A stretch of 64,000 nt of DNA from Streptomyces sp. NBC_00250 (lineage in GTDB: Bacteria > Actinomycetota > Actinomycetes > Streptomycetales > Streptomycetaceae). Below the pieces are notes generated by a model, which ran no database searches, had not been told where the DNA came from, and worked only from the letters and a program-made list of their open reading frames with translations. The stretch spans positions 7,674,001-7,738,000 of the forward strand of contig NZ_CP108088.1 of the NCBI RefSeq assembly GCF_036192275.1, in the 5' to 3' direction. The position numbers were made by a program, and so were the translations under genes. This document shows, piece after piece, positions 1-9,186 of this stretch; within the stretch, counting starts at the first letter, position 1; each line of letters begins with the position of its first letter.

Positions 1-180
1 CTCGTCGTCAACAAGACCGACCTCGCCCCCTATGTGGGCTCCGACCTGGAACGGATGGCGCGGGACGCCGAGGAGCAGCGCGGCGAGCTGCCCGTCGCCT
101 TCACCTCGCTGCGCGCCGAGAACGGCGTCGCCCCGGTCGCCGACTGGGTCCGGGCCCAGCTCGGAGCATGGACCGCGTGA
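1..180 (+). CDS. ureG: urease accessory GTPase UreG, C-terminal end (partial)
   Basis: The window opens inside this gene; the last 59 codons and a TGA stop are present. The visible part starts [13 protein letters not shown], where NKTD is the G4 guanine-specificity motif of SIMIBI-class GTPases and is followed by the DLAPYVG stretch typical of UreG. UreG hydrolyses GTP while delivering nickel to apo-urease, in complex with UreD/UreH and UreF in the cytoplasm. The directly following ureD, with overlapping ends, supports the call. The P-loop lies outside the window. Confidence 0.93.
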   Translation, partial: LVVNKTDLAPYVGSDLERMARDAEEQRGELPVAFTSLRAENGVAPVADWVRAQLGAWTA

Positions 181-920
181 GCCTGCGCGCCACCGCCCGG
201 ATCGCCGCCGCCGCCGACGGCGGGCTGCCGCTCCTGGTGAGCGACGGGCCCTTCGCCCTGCGTCGCACCAGAGCCTCCGGGCCGTACACCCGGGTCACCG
301 TCGTCGGGGCGATGAGCGCCCCGCTCGGCGGTGACCGGCTCGCGATCGAGACCGAGGTACGGGACGGGGCCCGGCTCCTGGTCGACTCGGCCGCCGCCAC
401 CCTCGCCCTGCCGGGCCGGAGCGCCGAGCCCGCCGCGTACGACGTCCGGATCACCGTCGGGGAGGAGGGCGTGCTCCGCTGGCTGCCCGAACAGCTGGTC
501 TCCGTCCACGGCTCGGAGCTGCGGATGCGTACGGTCGTCGAACTCGCCGCCACGGCACGGCTGGTCCTGCGCGAGGAGCAGATCCTCGGCCGACACGGCG
601 AACCGCCCGGCACTCTCGTCACCCGCCTCACCGTCCACCGGGCCGGTCGCCCCCTCCTCGACCAGGAGCTGGCCTTCGGCCCCGGCGCTCCCGGCGGCTG
701 GGACGGCGGCGCGGTCCTCGGCGGCCACCGGGCCACCGGACAGCTCCTCGTCGTCGACCCGGCGTTCGGGGGGAAGCCGGTGGAGCCACGGCTGCTCGGG
801 GAGAACGCCGTCGTCACGCCGCTCGCGGGACCCGCGGCCCTCGCCACCGCCGTCGCCCCGGACGCCCTCACGGTGCGGCGTCTGCTCGACACCGCTCTGT
901 CCGAACTCGCCCCGTTCTGA
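177..920 (+). CDS. ureD: urease accessory protein UreD (UreH)
   Basis: A 247-residue protein reading [16 protein letters not shown] at its start, with the family block [14 protein letters not shown] and an acidic [18 protein letters not shown] segment, as in actinobacterial UreD. UreD is the scaffold that binds apo-urease and relays nickel from UreG. I chose GTG at 177, which overlaps the ureG stop as GTGA and has GGAG about ten bases upstream. An in-frame ATG at 168 would place that GGAG almost against the start. Last gene of the urease operon; the next gene is 180 bases away. Confidence 0.92.
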   Translation: MSLRATARIAAAADGGLPLLVSDGPFALRRTRASGPYTRVTVVGAMSAPLGGDRLAIETEVRDGARLLVDSAAATLALPGRSAEPAAYDVRITVGEEGVLRWLPEQLVSVHGSELRMRTVVELAATARLVLREEQILGRHGEPPGTLVTRLTVHRAGRPLLDQELAFGPGAPGGWDGGAVLGGHRATGQLLVVDPAFGGKPVEPRLLGENAVVTPLAGPAALATAVAPDALTVRRLLDTALSELAPF

Positions 921-1099
921 CCTGACCTGCGCGGCCGCCGAGAGGTCACCGCTCAGCGGTACACCGTTCACCGGTTATTGGTTCGGCAAAGAAACACGCG
1001 TTCGCCCTTTCATCGGGAGCCTCCGGAACGAAAGGATCCCCCGGACAGCCAACACACAGCGTCGCCACGGGGGGTGGCGCTCATCTTGGGGGAGAACAC

Positions 1100-2680
1100 T
1101 TGAGACGTACGGCAGTGCTCGGCTCGGCCGGCACTCTGATATCGGGCACGCTCGTCCTGGGCGCACTCGCGGCCCCGGCGGCGAACGCCGACAGCAACCG
1201 TCACCTGCGTGACGCCGAGGCGATCGGCGTCACCGTCGCCGCGTCGCGGGCCGCCCAGGCCGGCATCGACTGGCAGGACTGCCCTGCCGACTGGGGCCTG
1301 GAGAAGCCGATCCAGTGCGGCTGGGTCACCGTCCCCGTCGACTACGCGAAGCCCAACGGCAAGAAGATCAAGATCGCGGTCGACCGGATCAACGCCACCG
1401 GCACCCCCGCCGAGCGCCAGGGCGCGCTCCTCTACAACCCGGGCGGCCCCGGCGGCTCCGGCCTGCGCTTCCCGCGCCGGGTCACCACCAAGAACGCGAT
1501 CTGGGCGGGCGCCGCCAAGGCCTACGACTTCGTGGGCTTCGACCCGCGCGGCGTCGGCAAGTCGGCCCCCATCTCCTGTGTCGACCCGGCCGAGTTCGTC
1601 AAGGGTCCCAAGCTCGACCCGGTCCCCGACAGCGAGGCCGACAAGCTGGCGCAGCGCAAGCTCGCCGCCGAGTACGCCAAGGGCTGCGCCGAGAAGAGCG
1701 GCGACATGCTGCCCTTCATCAACACGCGCAACACCGCGCGTGACCTCGACGTCATCCGCGCCGCCCTCGGCGAGAAGAAGCTCAACTTCGTCGGCGTCTC
1801 CTACGGCACCTACCTCGGCGCGGTCTACGGCACCCTGTTCCCGACCCACGTCCGCCGCATGGTCCTCGACAGCGTCGTGAACCCGTCGACGCGCAAGATC
1901 TGGTACGAGGTCAACCTCGACCAGGACATCGCCTTCGAGGGCCGGCTCAAGGACTGGATGACCTGGGTCGCCCAGAACGACGCCACGTACCACCTCGGCG
2001 ACACCCTGGCGGAGGTCCAGCAGCAGTGGGTGACCCTGCGCGCCGCCGCCAAGAAGGAGCCCCTGGGCGGCAAGGTCGGCCCGGCCGAGCTCATCGGCTT
2101 CTTCCAGAACGCCCCCTACTACGACTCCATGTGGGCCCCGGTGGCCGAGGCGTGGAGCGCGTACGCCGCGGGTGACCCGCAGCCGCTCATCGACAACGCG
2201 GCCTCGGACCCGACCGACACCGCCGGCAACGCGGCCTCGGAGAACGGCAACGCCGTCTACACCGCGGTCGAGTGCGCCGACACCCCCTGGCCGACCAGCT
2301 GGAAGAAGTGGGACCGGGACAACAGCCGGCTCCACCAGCAGTACCCCTTCATGACCTGGGCCAACGCATGGATGAACCTGCCCTGCGCCACCTGGTCCGC
2401 GCCGCGCCAGCGCCCGACCGAGGTGAAGACCGGCAAGGGCCTGCCGCCGGTGCTCATCGCCCAGTCCGAGCGCGACGCCGCCACCCCGTACGCGGGCGCC
2501 GTCGAGCTGCACAAGCGGTTCAAGGGCTCGCGCCTGATCACGGAGAAGGACGCCGGCTCGCACGGCATCACCAGCCTGGTCAACCCGTGCCTCAACACCA
2601 AGGTCGAGGCCTACCTGCTGACCGGCAAGCTGGACGCCACGGACCAGACCTGCGCCCCGCACGCCACCCCGAAGCCGTAA
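1100..2680 (+). CDS. secreted alpha/beta-hydrolase, tripeptidyl aminopeptidase type (S33)
   Basis: A 526-residue exported serine peptidase. The N-terminus is a Sec signal peptide (RR, a hydrophobic run, then AAPAANADS as a cleavage region). The fold is marked by LLYNPGGPGGSG (oxyanion loop), VGFDPRGVGKS, the nucleophile elbow GVSYGTYLG with the predicted catalytic Ser at about 234, and a C-terminal TAP-like domain around VLIAQSERDAATPY with a final SHGI histidine. Streptomyces Tap/Slp enzymes of this family release N-terminal tripeptides or related short peptides outside the cell. The start is TTG, supported by GGGGGAG eight bases upstream. A strong palindrome follows the stop. Confidence 0.9.
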   Translation: MRRTAVLGSAGTLISGTLVLGALAAPAANADSNRHLRDAEAIGVTVAASRAAQAGIDWQDCPADWGLEKPIQCGWVTVPVDYAKPNGKKIKIAVDRINATGTPAERQGALLYNPGGPGGSGLRFPRRVTTKNAIWAGAAKAYDFVGFDPRGVGKSAPISCVDPAEFVKGPKLDPVPDSEADKLAQRKLAAEYAKGCAEKSGDMLPFINTRNTARDLDVIRAALGEKKLNFVGVSYGTYLGAVYGTLFPTHVRRMVLDSVVNPSTRKIWYEVNLDQDIAFEGRLKDWMTWVAQNDATYHLGDTLAEVQQQWVTLRAAAKKEPLGGKVGPAELIGFFQNAPYYDSMWAPVAEAWSAYAAGDPQPLIDNAASDPTDTAGNAASENGNAVYTAVECADTPWPTSWKKWDRDNSRLHQQYPFMTWANAWMNLPCATWSAPRQRPTEVKTGKGLPPVLIAQSERDAATPYAGAVELHKRFKGSRLITEKDAGSHGITSLVNPCLNTKVEAYLLTGKLDATDQTCAPHATPKP

Positions 2681-2694
2681 CACGCTGACGGCCC

Positions 2695-2728
2695 GGTGAG
2701 GGGAGGGACGGCCGTCCCTCCCCTCACC
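2695..2728. terminator. 34-nt perfect palindrome, bidirectional terminator
   Basis: Two 17-nt arms (GGTGAGGGGAGGGACGG and its exact reverse complement) abut with no spacer. The element lies between the converging 3' ends of the peptidase gene (ends 2680) and the epimerase gene (ends 2733), so it can act as a terminator hairpin for both. There is no U-tract, which is usual for Streptomyces terminators. Confidence 0.75.
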
Positions 2729-2732
2729 CGTG

Positions 2733-3770
2733 TCACCCCCGCGACGCCAGCCAGGCGTCCTCCGCCGCGTAGTCGAAGAAGTCCACCCCGTACTTCGCGA
2801 GACCGGGGAACGCCTCCCGCCACGCACGGCCCGCCACCCGCTCGGTCAGCCACGCGACCGTCTCCGGCAGCGAATCCGCGTACGACACCACCGGCCTGTA
2901 CCCCAACTCCCGCTCCGCCGCCGCCATGTCGTAGACCACGGAACGCGGCGCCGTCCACGGGGTGGACCCCACGATGTCCTGCGGCGGCGCGCCCTCGATC
3001 AGCACCGTCTCGCTGCTGACACCCATGACCGCGTCGATCGCCGCCCCGATCTCCGCCACCGTCGGCGCCTCCGGGTCCCCGCCGTTCAGCACCCGACTGC
3101 CCGGGTTCGCCGCCGCCAGCCGGACCAGCTCCGCGAGGTTGTCCACGTGCACCGGGTGGAACCGTGAGGTGCCCTCGTACGCGAGAAGGCGCACCGGCCG
3201 CCCGTCCAGCGCCCGCTTCACGAACCACAGCTCCCGCGGACCAGGGGAGTACGGCCCGTGGATCGCGCCCGCCCGCAGCACCGTCGTCGGCAGGGCGTCG
3301 CCCGCCGCCAGCAACTCCCGCTCAAGCGCCACCTTCCGGGTGCCGTAGGTGCCGTCGCCGGGCGCCACCGTCCGCCAGTCCTCCGGGATCGGCAGCGGGT
3401 AGTCGGGGAAGCCGTCCGGCCGGTCCTGGGTGTCGAAGCTGCGCCCCTGCTCGTCCTCGTAGACGGCGCCGCTGGACACCACCACCGCCGAACCGATCCG
3501 GTCCGCGAGCCCCGTCAGCTGCCGCCCGTGCCCGGCGTCGTACGCGACGATGTCGACGAGCACGTCGACGCCCTCGCCCAGGCCCGCCGCGAGCGCGCCC
3601 TCCTCGGTCCGGTCGAGCGCCACCGACCGGACCTCGGCCGGCCACCTCTCGTCCCTGCCGCCGCCCCGCGAGGCGGCCGTCACCTCCCAGCCGTCCACGA
3701 CGAGCGCCCGCACGGCCGCCCGCCCCACCTGTCCCGATCCACCCAGCACGAACGCGGTTCCCTTGGTCAT
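2733..3770 (-). CDS. NAD-dependent epimerase/dehydratase family protein
   Basis: A 345-residue extended short-chain dehydrogenase. The N-terminal Rossmann motif reads VLGGSGQVGRA (GxxGxxG), followed by a catalytic SSGAVYE segment and a YGTRK motif (YxxxK) near the middle. The C-terminal part carries FHPVHVDNLAELV and a substrate-domain segment, TPWTAPRSVVYDMAAAERELGY, as in nucleotide-sugar epimerase-like proteins. The substrate cannot be told from sequence. Monocistronic, convergent with the upstream peptidase gene. Confidence 0.85.
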   Translation of the reverse strand: MTKGTAFVLGGSGQVGRAAVRALVVDGWEVTAASRGGGRDERWPAEVRSVALDRTEEGALAAGLGEGVDVLVDIVAYDAGHGRQLTGLADRIGSAVVVSSGAVYEDEQGRSFDTQDRPDGFPDYPLPIPEDWRTVAPGDGTYGTRKVALERELLAAGDALPTTVLRAGAIHGPYSPGPRELWFVKRALDGRPVRLLAYEGTSRFHPVHVDNLAELVRLAAANPGSRVLNGGDPEAPTVAEIGAAIDAVMGVSSETVLIEGAPPQDIVGSTPWTAPRSVVYDMAAAERELGYRPVVSYADSLPETVAWLTERVAGRAWREAFPGLAKYGVDFFDYAAEDAWLASRG

Positions 3771-3868
3771 GATCGTGACGCTACGACCGCCCGGTGCGGC
3801 GGCCCAGGGTTTGCGCCGAGCGCGGATCCGCTCACAGCGTTCGGGGCACGGGAACTTTCCCGCCCGGC

Positions 3869-4552
3869 TCAGCCCTCCGCCTCCGCCGCCTTCACCACCG
3901 CCGCGTAGTCGTCCACGTACTCCTGTCCGGACAACCGGAGGATCTCGTACATGATCTCGTCCGTCACCGCACGGACCACCGCCCGCTCACCCGCCGACCC
4001 GGCGAACCGGGAGAAGTCCAGCGGCGCCCCGAACCGGATCGTGACCCGGCGGATCCTCGGCACGACCTTCCCCGGCGGCTGGATCTCGAAGGTCCCCACC
4101 ATCGCGCAGGGCACCACCGGCACCCCGGCCGTCAGCGCCATCACCGCCACGCCCACCTTCCCCTTGTAGAGCCGCCCGTCGTGCGAGCGCGTCCCCTCCG
4201 GATAGATGCCCAGCAGCTCGCCCTTGTCGAGCACACCGAGGCCCTCCCGGATCGCCGCCTTCCCCGCCTCCTTGCCCGAGCGGTCGACCGGGATCTGGCC
4301 GGCCGCCCGGAAGAAGGCGGCCGTCAGCCGGCCCTTGATCCCCGGCCCCGTGAAGTACTCCTGCTTCGCGAGGAACGTGATCCGCCGGTCGAGGACGACC
4401 GGCATCAGGAAGTGGTCCGAGAAGGAGAGGTGATTGCCCGCGACGATCGCCGCGCCCTCCTCCGGGATGTGCTCAAGACCTTCGATCCGCGGCCTGAACA
4501 GCAGCTTGAGGAGCGGTCCGAGCAGTACGTGCTTCATCAGGTGGTAGAACAC
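3869..4552 (-). CDS. PlsC-type 1-acyl-sn-glycerol-3-phosphate acyltransferase
   Basis: A 227-residue membrane-associated acyltransferase. It carries the catalytic HX4D motif as NHLSFSDHF, followed by FLAKQEYF, the glycerol-phosphate-binding YPEGTRSHDGRLYKGK block and VPVVPCAMVGT. Family members acylate lysophosphatidic acid to phosphatidic acid in phospholipid synthesis. I chose GTG at 4552 (VFYHLMKHVLLGPLL), because Streptomyces homologues begin with an equivalent FYxxLK segment; an ATG five codons downstream is possible. The reading frame stays open upstream but antisense to the divergent lipoprotein gene, so a longer start is unlikely. Confidence 0.87.
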   Translation of the reverse strand: MFYHLMKHVLLGPLLKLLFRPRIEGLEHIPEEGAAIVAGNHLSFSDHFLMPVVLDRRITFLAKQEYFTGPGIKGRLTAAFFRAAGQIPVDRSGKEAGKAAIREGLGVLDKGELLGIYPEGTRSHDGRLYKGKVGVAVMALTAGVPVVPCAMVGTFEIQPPGKVVPRIRRVTIRFGAPLDFSRFAGSAGERAVVRAVTDEIMYEILRLSGQEYVDDYAAVVKAAEAEG

Positions 4553-4631
4553 CCGCGACCCCCGTTCGTCGTCCGTCAAGCCCGTTGTATCCGTGCGAGG
4601 GCCCGTGGTCCACTGGTGGGGGAGCGTCACC

Positions 4632-5672
4632 ATGACGGGCGAGCGCGGAACCAGGCGTCCCGGCCGCGTCCTCACCGCGCTGCTGTGCGCGGTGGCGGCG
4701 GCCGGGCTGTACGGCTGCTCCGACTCGGGCCCGCCGGAACCGGCCCCCACGCCGACTCCCGTTCCCGCCACCACGAGCCCCACTCCCACCACGCCCGCGC
4801 CGACCACCCCCGTGCCCGCCGGGCGCTCCCCCTTCACCGGTCTTCCCGCGCGCCCGGCGCCGGTCCTCGCCGTCAAGATCGACAACGTGGCCGCCGCCCG
4901 CCCCCACACCGGACTCGGCGCGGCCGACCTGGTCTACGTCGAGCAGGTCGAGGGCGGCCAGACGCGGCTCCTCGCGGTCTTCTCCTCCCGGCTCCCGGAC
5001 AGGACGGGTCCCGTCCGCAGCGCCCGCGAGTCCGACATGGAGCTGCTGGCGCAGTTCGACGACCCGGCACTCGCCTACTCCGGCTCCCAGACCGCCCTCA
5101 AACCGCTGCTCAAGGCGGCGCCGCTGCACGCACTGCCCCCGGAGGACGCGCCCCGGGCCTTCGTCCGCAGCGAGGCCCGGCCCGCACCCCACAACCTGTA
5201 CCTGCTGCCCGGACGGGCCCTCGCGGCGGCCCCCGGAGTCGGCACGGCCCAGGACATCGGCTTCCGCTTCGGCCCGGCTCCCGAGGGCGGTACCCCGGTC
5301 CACGAACGCACCGTGCGCTATCCCGCCGCCCGGTACACCTTCACCTGGGCCCCGGCTGACAAGGCCTGGCGGGTCGCGATGGACGGCCGCCCGGCCCGGA
5401 CCACCGACGCCGGGTCGCTGAAGCCGACGACCGTCGTGGTCCAGTACGTCGACATCCACCCCTCGCGCTTCCACGACTTCCTCGGCAACGTCTCCCCGTA
5501 CACCGAGACCGTCGGCAGCGGCACCGCGCTCGTCCTGCGCGACGGGCGCGCCCACGAGGCCCGCTGGTCCCGGTCCTCGGCGACGGCGGGCACGACGTTC
5601 ACGACCCCGAGCGGAGCGCCGATGACCTTCGCCCCGGGCCAGGTCTGGGTGGTCCTCGCACCGCGGGCGTAG
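4632..5672 (+). CDS. DUF3048 domain lipoprotein (YerB-like)
   Basis: A 346-residue predicted lipoprotein. The N-terminus has RR, a hydrophobic stretch and a lipobox-like LYGC, then a Pro/Thr-rich linker of about 30 residues. The folded part begins PFTGLPARPAPVLAVKIDN and continues ARPHTGLGAADLVYVEQVEGG..TRLLAVFSS and GPVRSARESDMEL, which are hallmarks of DUF3048. The biochemical role is not known. ATG at 4632 follows GGGGGAG at good spacing. Divergent from the acyltransferase gene, with about 80 bases between them for both promoters. Confidence 0.85.
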   Translation: MTGERGTRRPGRVLTALLCAVAAAGLYGCSDSGPPEPAPTPTPVPATTSPTPTTPAPTTPVPAGRSPFTGLPARPAPVLAVKIDNVAAARPHTGLGAADLVYVEQVEGGQTRLLAVFSSRLPDRTGPVRSARESDMELLAQFDDPALAYSGSQTALKPLLKAAPLHALPPEDAPRAFVRSEARPAPHNLYLLPGRALAAAPGVGTAQDIGFRFGPAPEGGTPVHERTVRYPAARYTFTWAPADKAWRVAMDGRPARTTDAGSLKPTTVVVQYVDIHPSRFHDFLGNVSPYTETVGSGTALVLRDGRAHEARWSRSSATAGTTFTTPSGAPMTFAPGQVWVVLAPRA

Positions 5673-5784
5673 ACGGTGAGGGGCCAAACGAATACCGGCC
5701 AATCCGTATGTCTGTGCACAACGGCCCCTTCCGGTGCATGCTGTGCATCACGATGCGTCACGTACCCGTCTGGAGGCCGAGAGA

Positions 5785-7581
5785 GTGTACGGCGGCAACC
5801 GGCGACGGCGCCTGACCAGCAGGGTCACGGCCGGAAGCAGCGCAGCGCTGCGCTCGGCCGTGCGGCGCGGGAGGCCCGGCCGGAACGGTGAAGGAGCCGG
5901 CTTCGACCCGCTCTCCACCCGCGGGCGGCTCGCCTGGCTGAATTCGGCCAGCGCCAGCATCGGGACCACCCTCGACCTGGAGCGCACCGCCCAGGAGCTG
6001 GCCGAGTTCACCGTCCCCGACTTCGCCGACGGCGCCGCCGTGGACATCCTGGAGGGCGTCCTGCGGGGCGAGGAGGGCTCCCGGTGGACGGGCACCGGCA
6101 TCCCCCCGATGCGCGCCACCGCCATCTGTGCCATCGAGTCGCTGACCTCCCTGGAGCCCACGCCGGTGGGCGAGACCTCCGCCGTCCGCGTGGAGCAGCA
6201 CGAGACGCTGCTCCACCGGTACTGCCTGCGGCAGGGGAGACCGGTCCTCCTGAGCCGCATGCGGCAGGACGACTTCATCAAGGTCGCGCCGACCCGGAGC
6301 GCCGCGGAGAAGATGCGTGCCGCCGGGGTGCACAGCTACCTGGCGGTGCCGCTGATCGCCCGCGGGCTGCTCCTGGGCAGTGCCGACTTCGTGCGCGGTC
6401 CGGGCACGCCCCCGTTCTCCTCCACGGACCTGGCACTCGCGGAGCAGCTCGCCTCGCAGGCCGCCGTCTTCATCGACAACGCCCGGCTCTACGGACGCGA
6501 GCGCGCCCACGTCGTCGCGCTGCAGCGCAGCCTGCTGCCGCGCGCGACGCCGGTCACCCCCGGACTACGGGTGAACGCCGAGTACGCGCCCTCGGCGGCC
6601 CAGCACGGGGTGGGCGGCGACTGGTACGACGTGATGGCCCTGCCCAGCGGCCGTACGGCCCTCATGGTGGGTGACGTCATGGGGCACGGTCTGGCCGCCG
6701 CCGCGACGATGGGGCGGCTGCGCGCGGTCGGCCGCACCCTGATCGCCCTGGACATGGCTCCTGAACGCGTCCTGGCCCGGCTCGACCTCGCCACCCGGGA
6801 CCTGGAGGACGAGCAGGTCGCCACCTGTCTCTGCGCGGTCTACGATCCGGTCGACTCCACGTACACGCTCGCCAGCGCGGGTCATCTGCCGCCGCTGCTG
6901 CTCGACGGACGGGGCGGCGCCGACTTCGTGGACGTGCCGGTCGGCGCCCCGCTCGGCGCGGGTGTGATCCCCTACGACCCGGTGCGCCTGACAGTGCCGG
7001 AGAGCAGCCATCTGGTCATGTACACGGACGGCCTCGTCAAGTCCCGGCACGCGGACCTGGACCATCAGCTGGACCTCCTGCGCACGGCGGCGCGCGGCCT
7101 GGGGCCCGCCGCCGTGGAGAGCGGCGGACTGGTGGAGCGGGCGCCGGCCGGTGCCTCGCGCTTCGACGAGGCGGTGCTCCTCGGAGCGACGACCACCCCG
7201 GCCGACCCGGCCGACCTCCGCGTCTGGCGGTTGCCCCAGGAGGGTCGGGCCGCGTCCGTGGCGCGGGGCCTGGTCACGGACCAGCTCGCCGCGTGGGGCC
7301 TCGCGGAGCTGGCCGACGTGTGCGAGCTCGTCGTCTCCGAGCTGGTCGGCAACGCGCTGCGCTACGGCAACGGCCCCGGTGAGCTCCGGCTGCTGCGCGG
7401 CGACCGGCTCGTCGTGGAGGTCTCGGACACGGGCCCGGACCTGCCCCAGATCCAGCACGCGGACCTCAGCGACGAGGGTGGCCGGGGCCTCCAGCTGATC
7501 AACATGCTGTGCCGCAGATGGGGATCCTGCCGTACGGTCTCGGGCAAGGTCGTCTGGGCGGAGCAGAACCTGCCGTCCTGA
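5785..7581 (+). CDS. GAF / PP2C (SpoIIE) phosphatase with C-terminal HATPase domain
   Basis: A 598-residue signalling protein with three modules. A GAF-like domain occupies roughly residues 50-230. A SpoIIE-type PP2C phosphatase follows, with metal-binding aspartates in GGDWYDVM and VGDVMGHG. A C-terminal RsbW-like histidine-kinase ATPase has VSELVGNALRYGN (N box), VEVSDTGPDLP and GGRGLQLI. Such proteins combine dephosphorylation of anti-anti-sigma factors with an anti-sigma-like kinase module. GTG at 5785 has GGAGG eight bases upstream, so I prefer it to an ATG at 5734. No partner STAS or sigma gene is adjacent. Confidence 0.88.
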   Translation: MYGGNRRRRLTSRVTAGSSAALRSAVRRGRPGRNGEGAGFDPLSTRGRLAWLNSASASIGTTLDLERTAQELAEFTVPDFADGAAVDILEGVLRGEEGSRWTGTGIPPMRATAICAIESLTSLEPTPVGETSAVRVEQHETLLHRYCLRQGRPVLLSRMRQDDFIKVAPTRSAAEKMRAAGVHSYLAVPLIARGLLLGSADFVRGPGTPPFSSTDLALAEQLASQAAVFIDNARLYGRERAHVVALQRSLLPRATPVTPGLRVNAEYAPSAAQHGVGGDWYDVMALPSGRTALMVGDVMGHGLAAAATMGRLRAVGRTLIALDMAPERVLARLDLATRDLEDEQVATCLCAVYDPVDSTYTLASAGHLPPLLLDGRGGADFVDVPVGAPLGAGVIPYDPVRLTVPESSHLVMYTDGLVKSRHADLDHQLDLLRTAARGLGPAAVESGGLVERAPAGASRFDEAVLLGATTTPADPADLRVWRLPQEGRAASVARGLVTDQLAAWGLAELADVCELVVSELVGNALRYGNGPGELRLLRGDRLVVEVSDTGPDLPQIQHADLSDEGGRGLQLINMLCRRWGSCRTVSGKVVWAEQNLPS

Positions 7582-7650
7582 GGCGGACCTCGGCCGCACG
7601 TGACCTTCGGCGCCGGACGGCCGGACGGGGCCACCGGGGCAGGGTCGGCC

Positions 7651-7753
7651 TCGCCGGACCGCTGAGGGACCGCACCCGGGGACACTCGCCTCCGCCGGAC
7701 CGCTGTGGGACCGCCCGGGGACATCCACCTCGCCGGACCGCCCAGGGGCGTCC
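7651..7753 (+). repeat. degenerate direct repeat, about 40-nt unit, 2.6 copies
   Basis: The block TCGCCGGACCGCtgaGGGAC with a following CCCGGGGACA stretch occurs at 7651-7690, again with changes at 7691-7729, and as a shortened third copy from 7730. It lies in the gap between the PP2C gene and the convergent small membrane protein. No coding function or hairpin is obvious. Confidence 0.5.
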
Positions 7754-7966
7754 CTAAGGGCGTGCGGCCCCCGGGCCGGCCGGTGGCCGCGGTTGCGGCC
7801 CGGACGGGGTCGCGCTGTCCGACGCGGCCAGGCCGATCGTCGCCACGGCGAGGACCACCGAGCCGAACCAGAGCCAGCCGCTGCTGCCGAGCGCCACCGT
7901 GTACGCCGTGGTCAGCACCACTGCGGCGCAGGTGAGCACCGCCATCGTCTTCGTGCCACCGGACAT
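7754..7966 (-). CDS. small two-helix membrane protein, unknown function
   Basis: A 70-residue protein with two hydrophobic segments, KTMAVLTCAAVVLTTAYTVAL and LWFGSVVLAVATIGLAA, and a Pro-rich polar C-terminus. ATG at 7966 is preceded by GGAGGAGGG at about eight bases, which is strong support for translation. It lies in the same direction as and downstream of the CtaG-like gene, separated by a hairpin. I do not recognise a function; a role in the membrane is all that the sequence shows. Confidence 0.72.
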   Translation of the reverse strand: MSGGTKTMAVLTCAAVVLTTAYTVALGSSGWLWFGSVVLAVATIGLAASDSATPSGPQPRPPAGPGAARP

Positions 7967-8072
7967 CAGTCCGCCCTCCTCCCGACCGAGGTCGTGGAAG
8001 CCGTCCAGGCCATCGTGACCCCCCGAGAGGGGCGCGCGCTACTCCCCGGACGCTCCGGCGTGCGCCGGAAAC

Positions 8073-8090
8073 GGGACCGGGCCCGGTCCC
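8073..8090. terminator. hairpin after the CtaG-like gene
   Basis: GGGACCGGGCCCGGTCCC is an 18-nt perfect palindrome located about 40 bases beyond the stop of the minus-strand gene at 8133. A further CCGGGCCCGG follows. A factor-independent terminator is the simplest reading. Confidence 0.5.
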
Positions 8091-8132
8091 GACACCGGGC
8101 CCGGCACGGGACCGCTCACCGCACGCGGATCG

Positions 8133-9083
8133 TCACCGACCACCGGTCCGGAGCGAGGCGAGGTACGCGTTGTACGCCTCCAGCTCCTTGTCCCCGTCCC
8201 GGTCGGCTGCCCGGTCCAGACGGACCGCCTGCCGCTGCTCGGAGTGGTACCACTGGTAGACCAGCGCGATCAGCACCAGCACCGACGGGATCTCGCTGAA
8301 CGCCCAGGCGATGCCGCCCGCCGCGTTCTGGTCGGTGAGGGCGTCGATCCCCAGCGAGGCCGGCGGGCTCTGGTACGCCTTGACCATCGGCTCCGAGGCC
8401 ATCATCAGCGCGATGCCGAAGAAGGCGTGGAACGGCATGCCCGCGAACAGCTCCAGCATCCGCATCACATAGCCCGGCCGGTGCGGACCCGGGTCGACGC
8501 CCATGATCGGCCAGAAGAAGACCACGCCCACCATCAGGAAGTGGACCATCATCCCGATGTGGCCCGGCTTCGAGCCCATCAGGAAGTCGAACAGCGGCGT
8601 GAAGTACAGCGCGTACAGGCTCGCGATGAACATCGGGATCGTGAAGCCGGGGTGCGTGATCACCTTCATGTACCGGCTGTGCAGCAGCTTCAGGAGCAGC
8701 TCGCGCGGCCCCGTCGAGCCCCGGCCCGCCACCGGCAGCGCCCGCAGGGCCAGCGTCACCGGCGCACCGAGCAGCAGCAGGATCGGCGACAGCATGGAGA
8801 TCACCATGTGCTGGACCATGTGCACGCTGAACATGACCATGCCGTAGTCGTTGAGCTTGGTGCACATGACGAGCGCGATGGTCAGCACGCCGACCGCGAA
8901 GAACACCGTCCGGCTCACCGGCCACGCGTCCCCGCGCCGCCGCAGCCGCGCCACGCCCCAGCCGTACAGACCGAGCGCCGCGAGGCAGCCGATCAGGAAG
9001 AACAGGTCGGGAGAGAACTCCAGGCCCCGTCCCAGCGTGAACGGCGGCAGATCCGTGGTCATGCCGTGCCCGCTGTGATCCAT
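8133..9083 (-). CDS. cytochrome c oxidase assembly protein, caa3 CtaG family
   Basis: A 316-residue polytopic membrane protein with about seven hydrophobic segments. The N-terminus is histidine/methionine-rich (MDHSGHGM), and histidines recur in the helices (FSVHMVQHMVISMLSP, VHFLMVGVVFFWP, GMPFHAFFGIALM). This pattern fits the caa3_CtaG family, linked to copper delivery or assembly of cytochrome c oxidase in the cytoplasmic membrane. ATG at 9083 is preceded by AGGAG at eight bases; a longer open frame upstream lacks such a site. Other oxidase genes are not in the window. Confidence 0.88.
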   Translation of the reverse strand: MDHSGHGMTTDLPPFTLGRGLEFSPDLFFLIGCLAALGLYGWGVARLRRRGDAWPVSRTVFFAVGVLTIALVMCTKLNDYGMVMFSVHMVQHMVISMLSPILLLLGAPVTLALRALPVAGRGSTGPRELLLKLLHSRYMKVITHPGFTIPMFIASLYALYFTPLFDFLMGSKPGHIGMMVHFLMVGVVFFWPIMGVDPGPHRPGYVMRMLELFAGMPFHAFFGIALMMASEPMVKAYQSPPASLGIDALTDQNAAGGIAWAFSEIPSVLVLIALVYQWYHSEQRQAVRLDRAADRDGDKELEAYNAYLASLRTGGR

Positions 9084-9186
9084 CGTGTGCACTCCTGGAG
9101 CCCGATTCGCGCTTGTTGTCCGCACCAGACTAGAACCGCCCCCGGCCGCGACTGCGACCGGGGGCGGTGTCACTGGCGGGCGTGGC

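Noticed and set aside
168..176. ATG start for ureD at 168
   Set aside because: The GGAG ribosome site would touch the ATG; GTG 177 has proper spacing and gives the usual UreD N-terminus.
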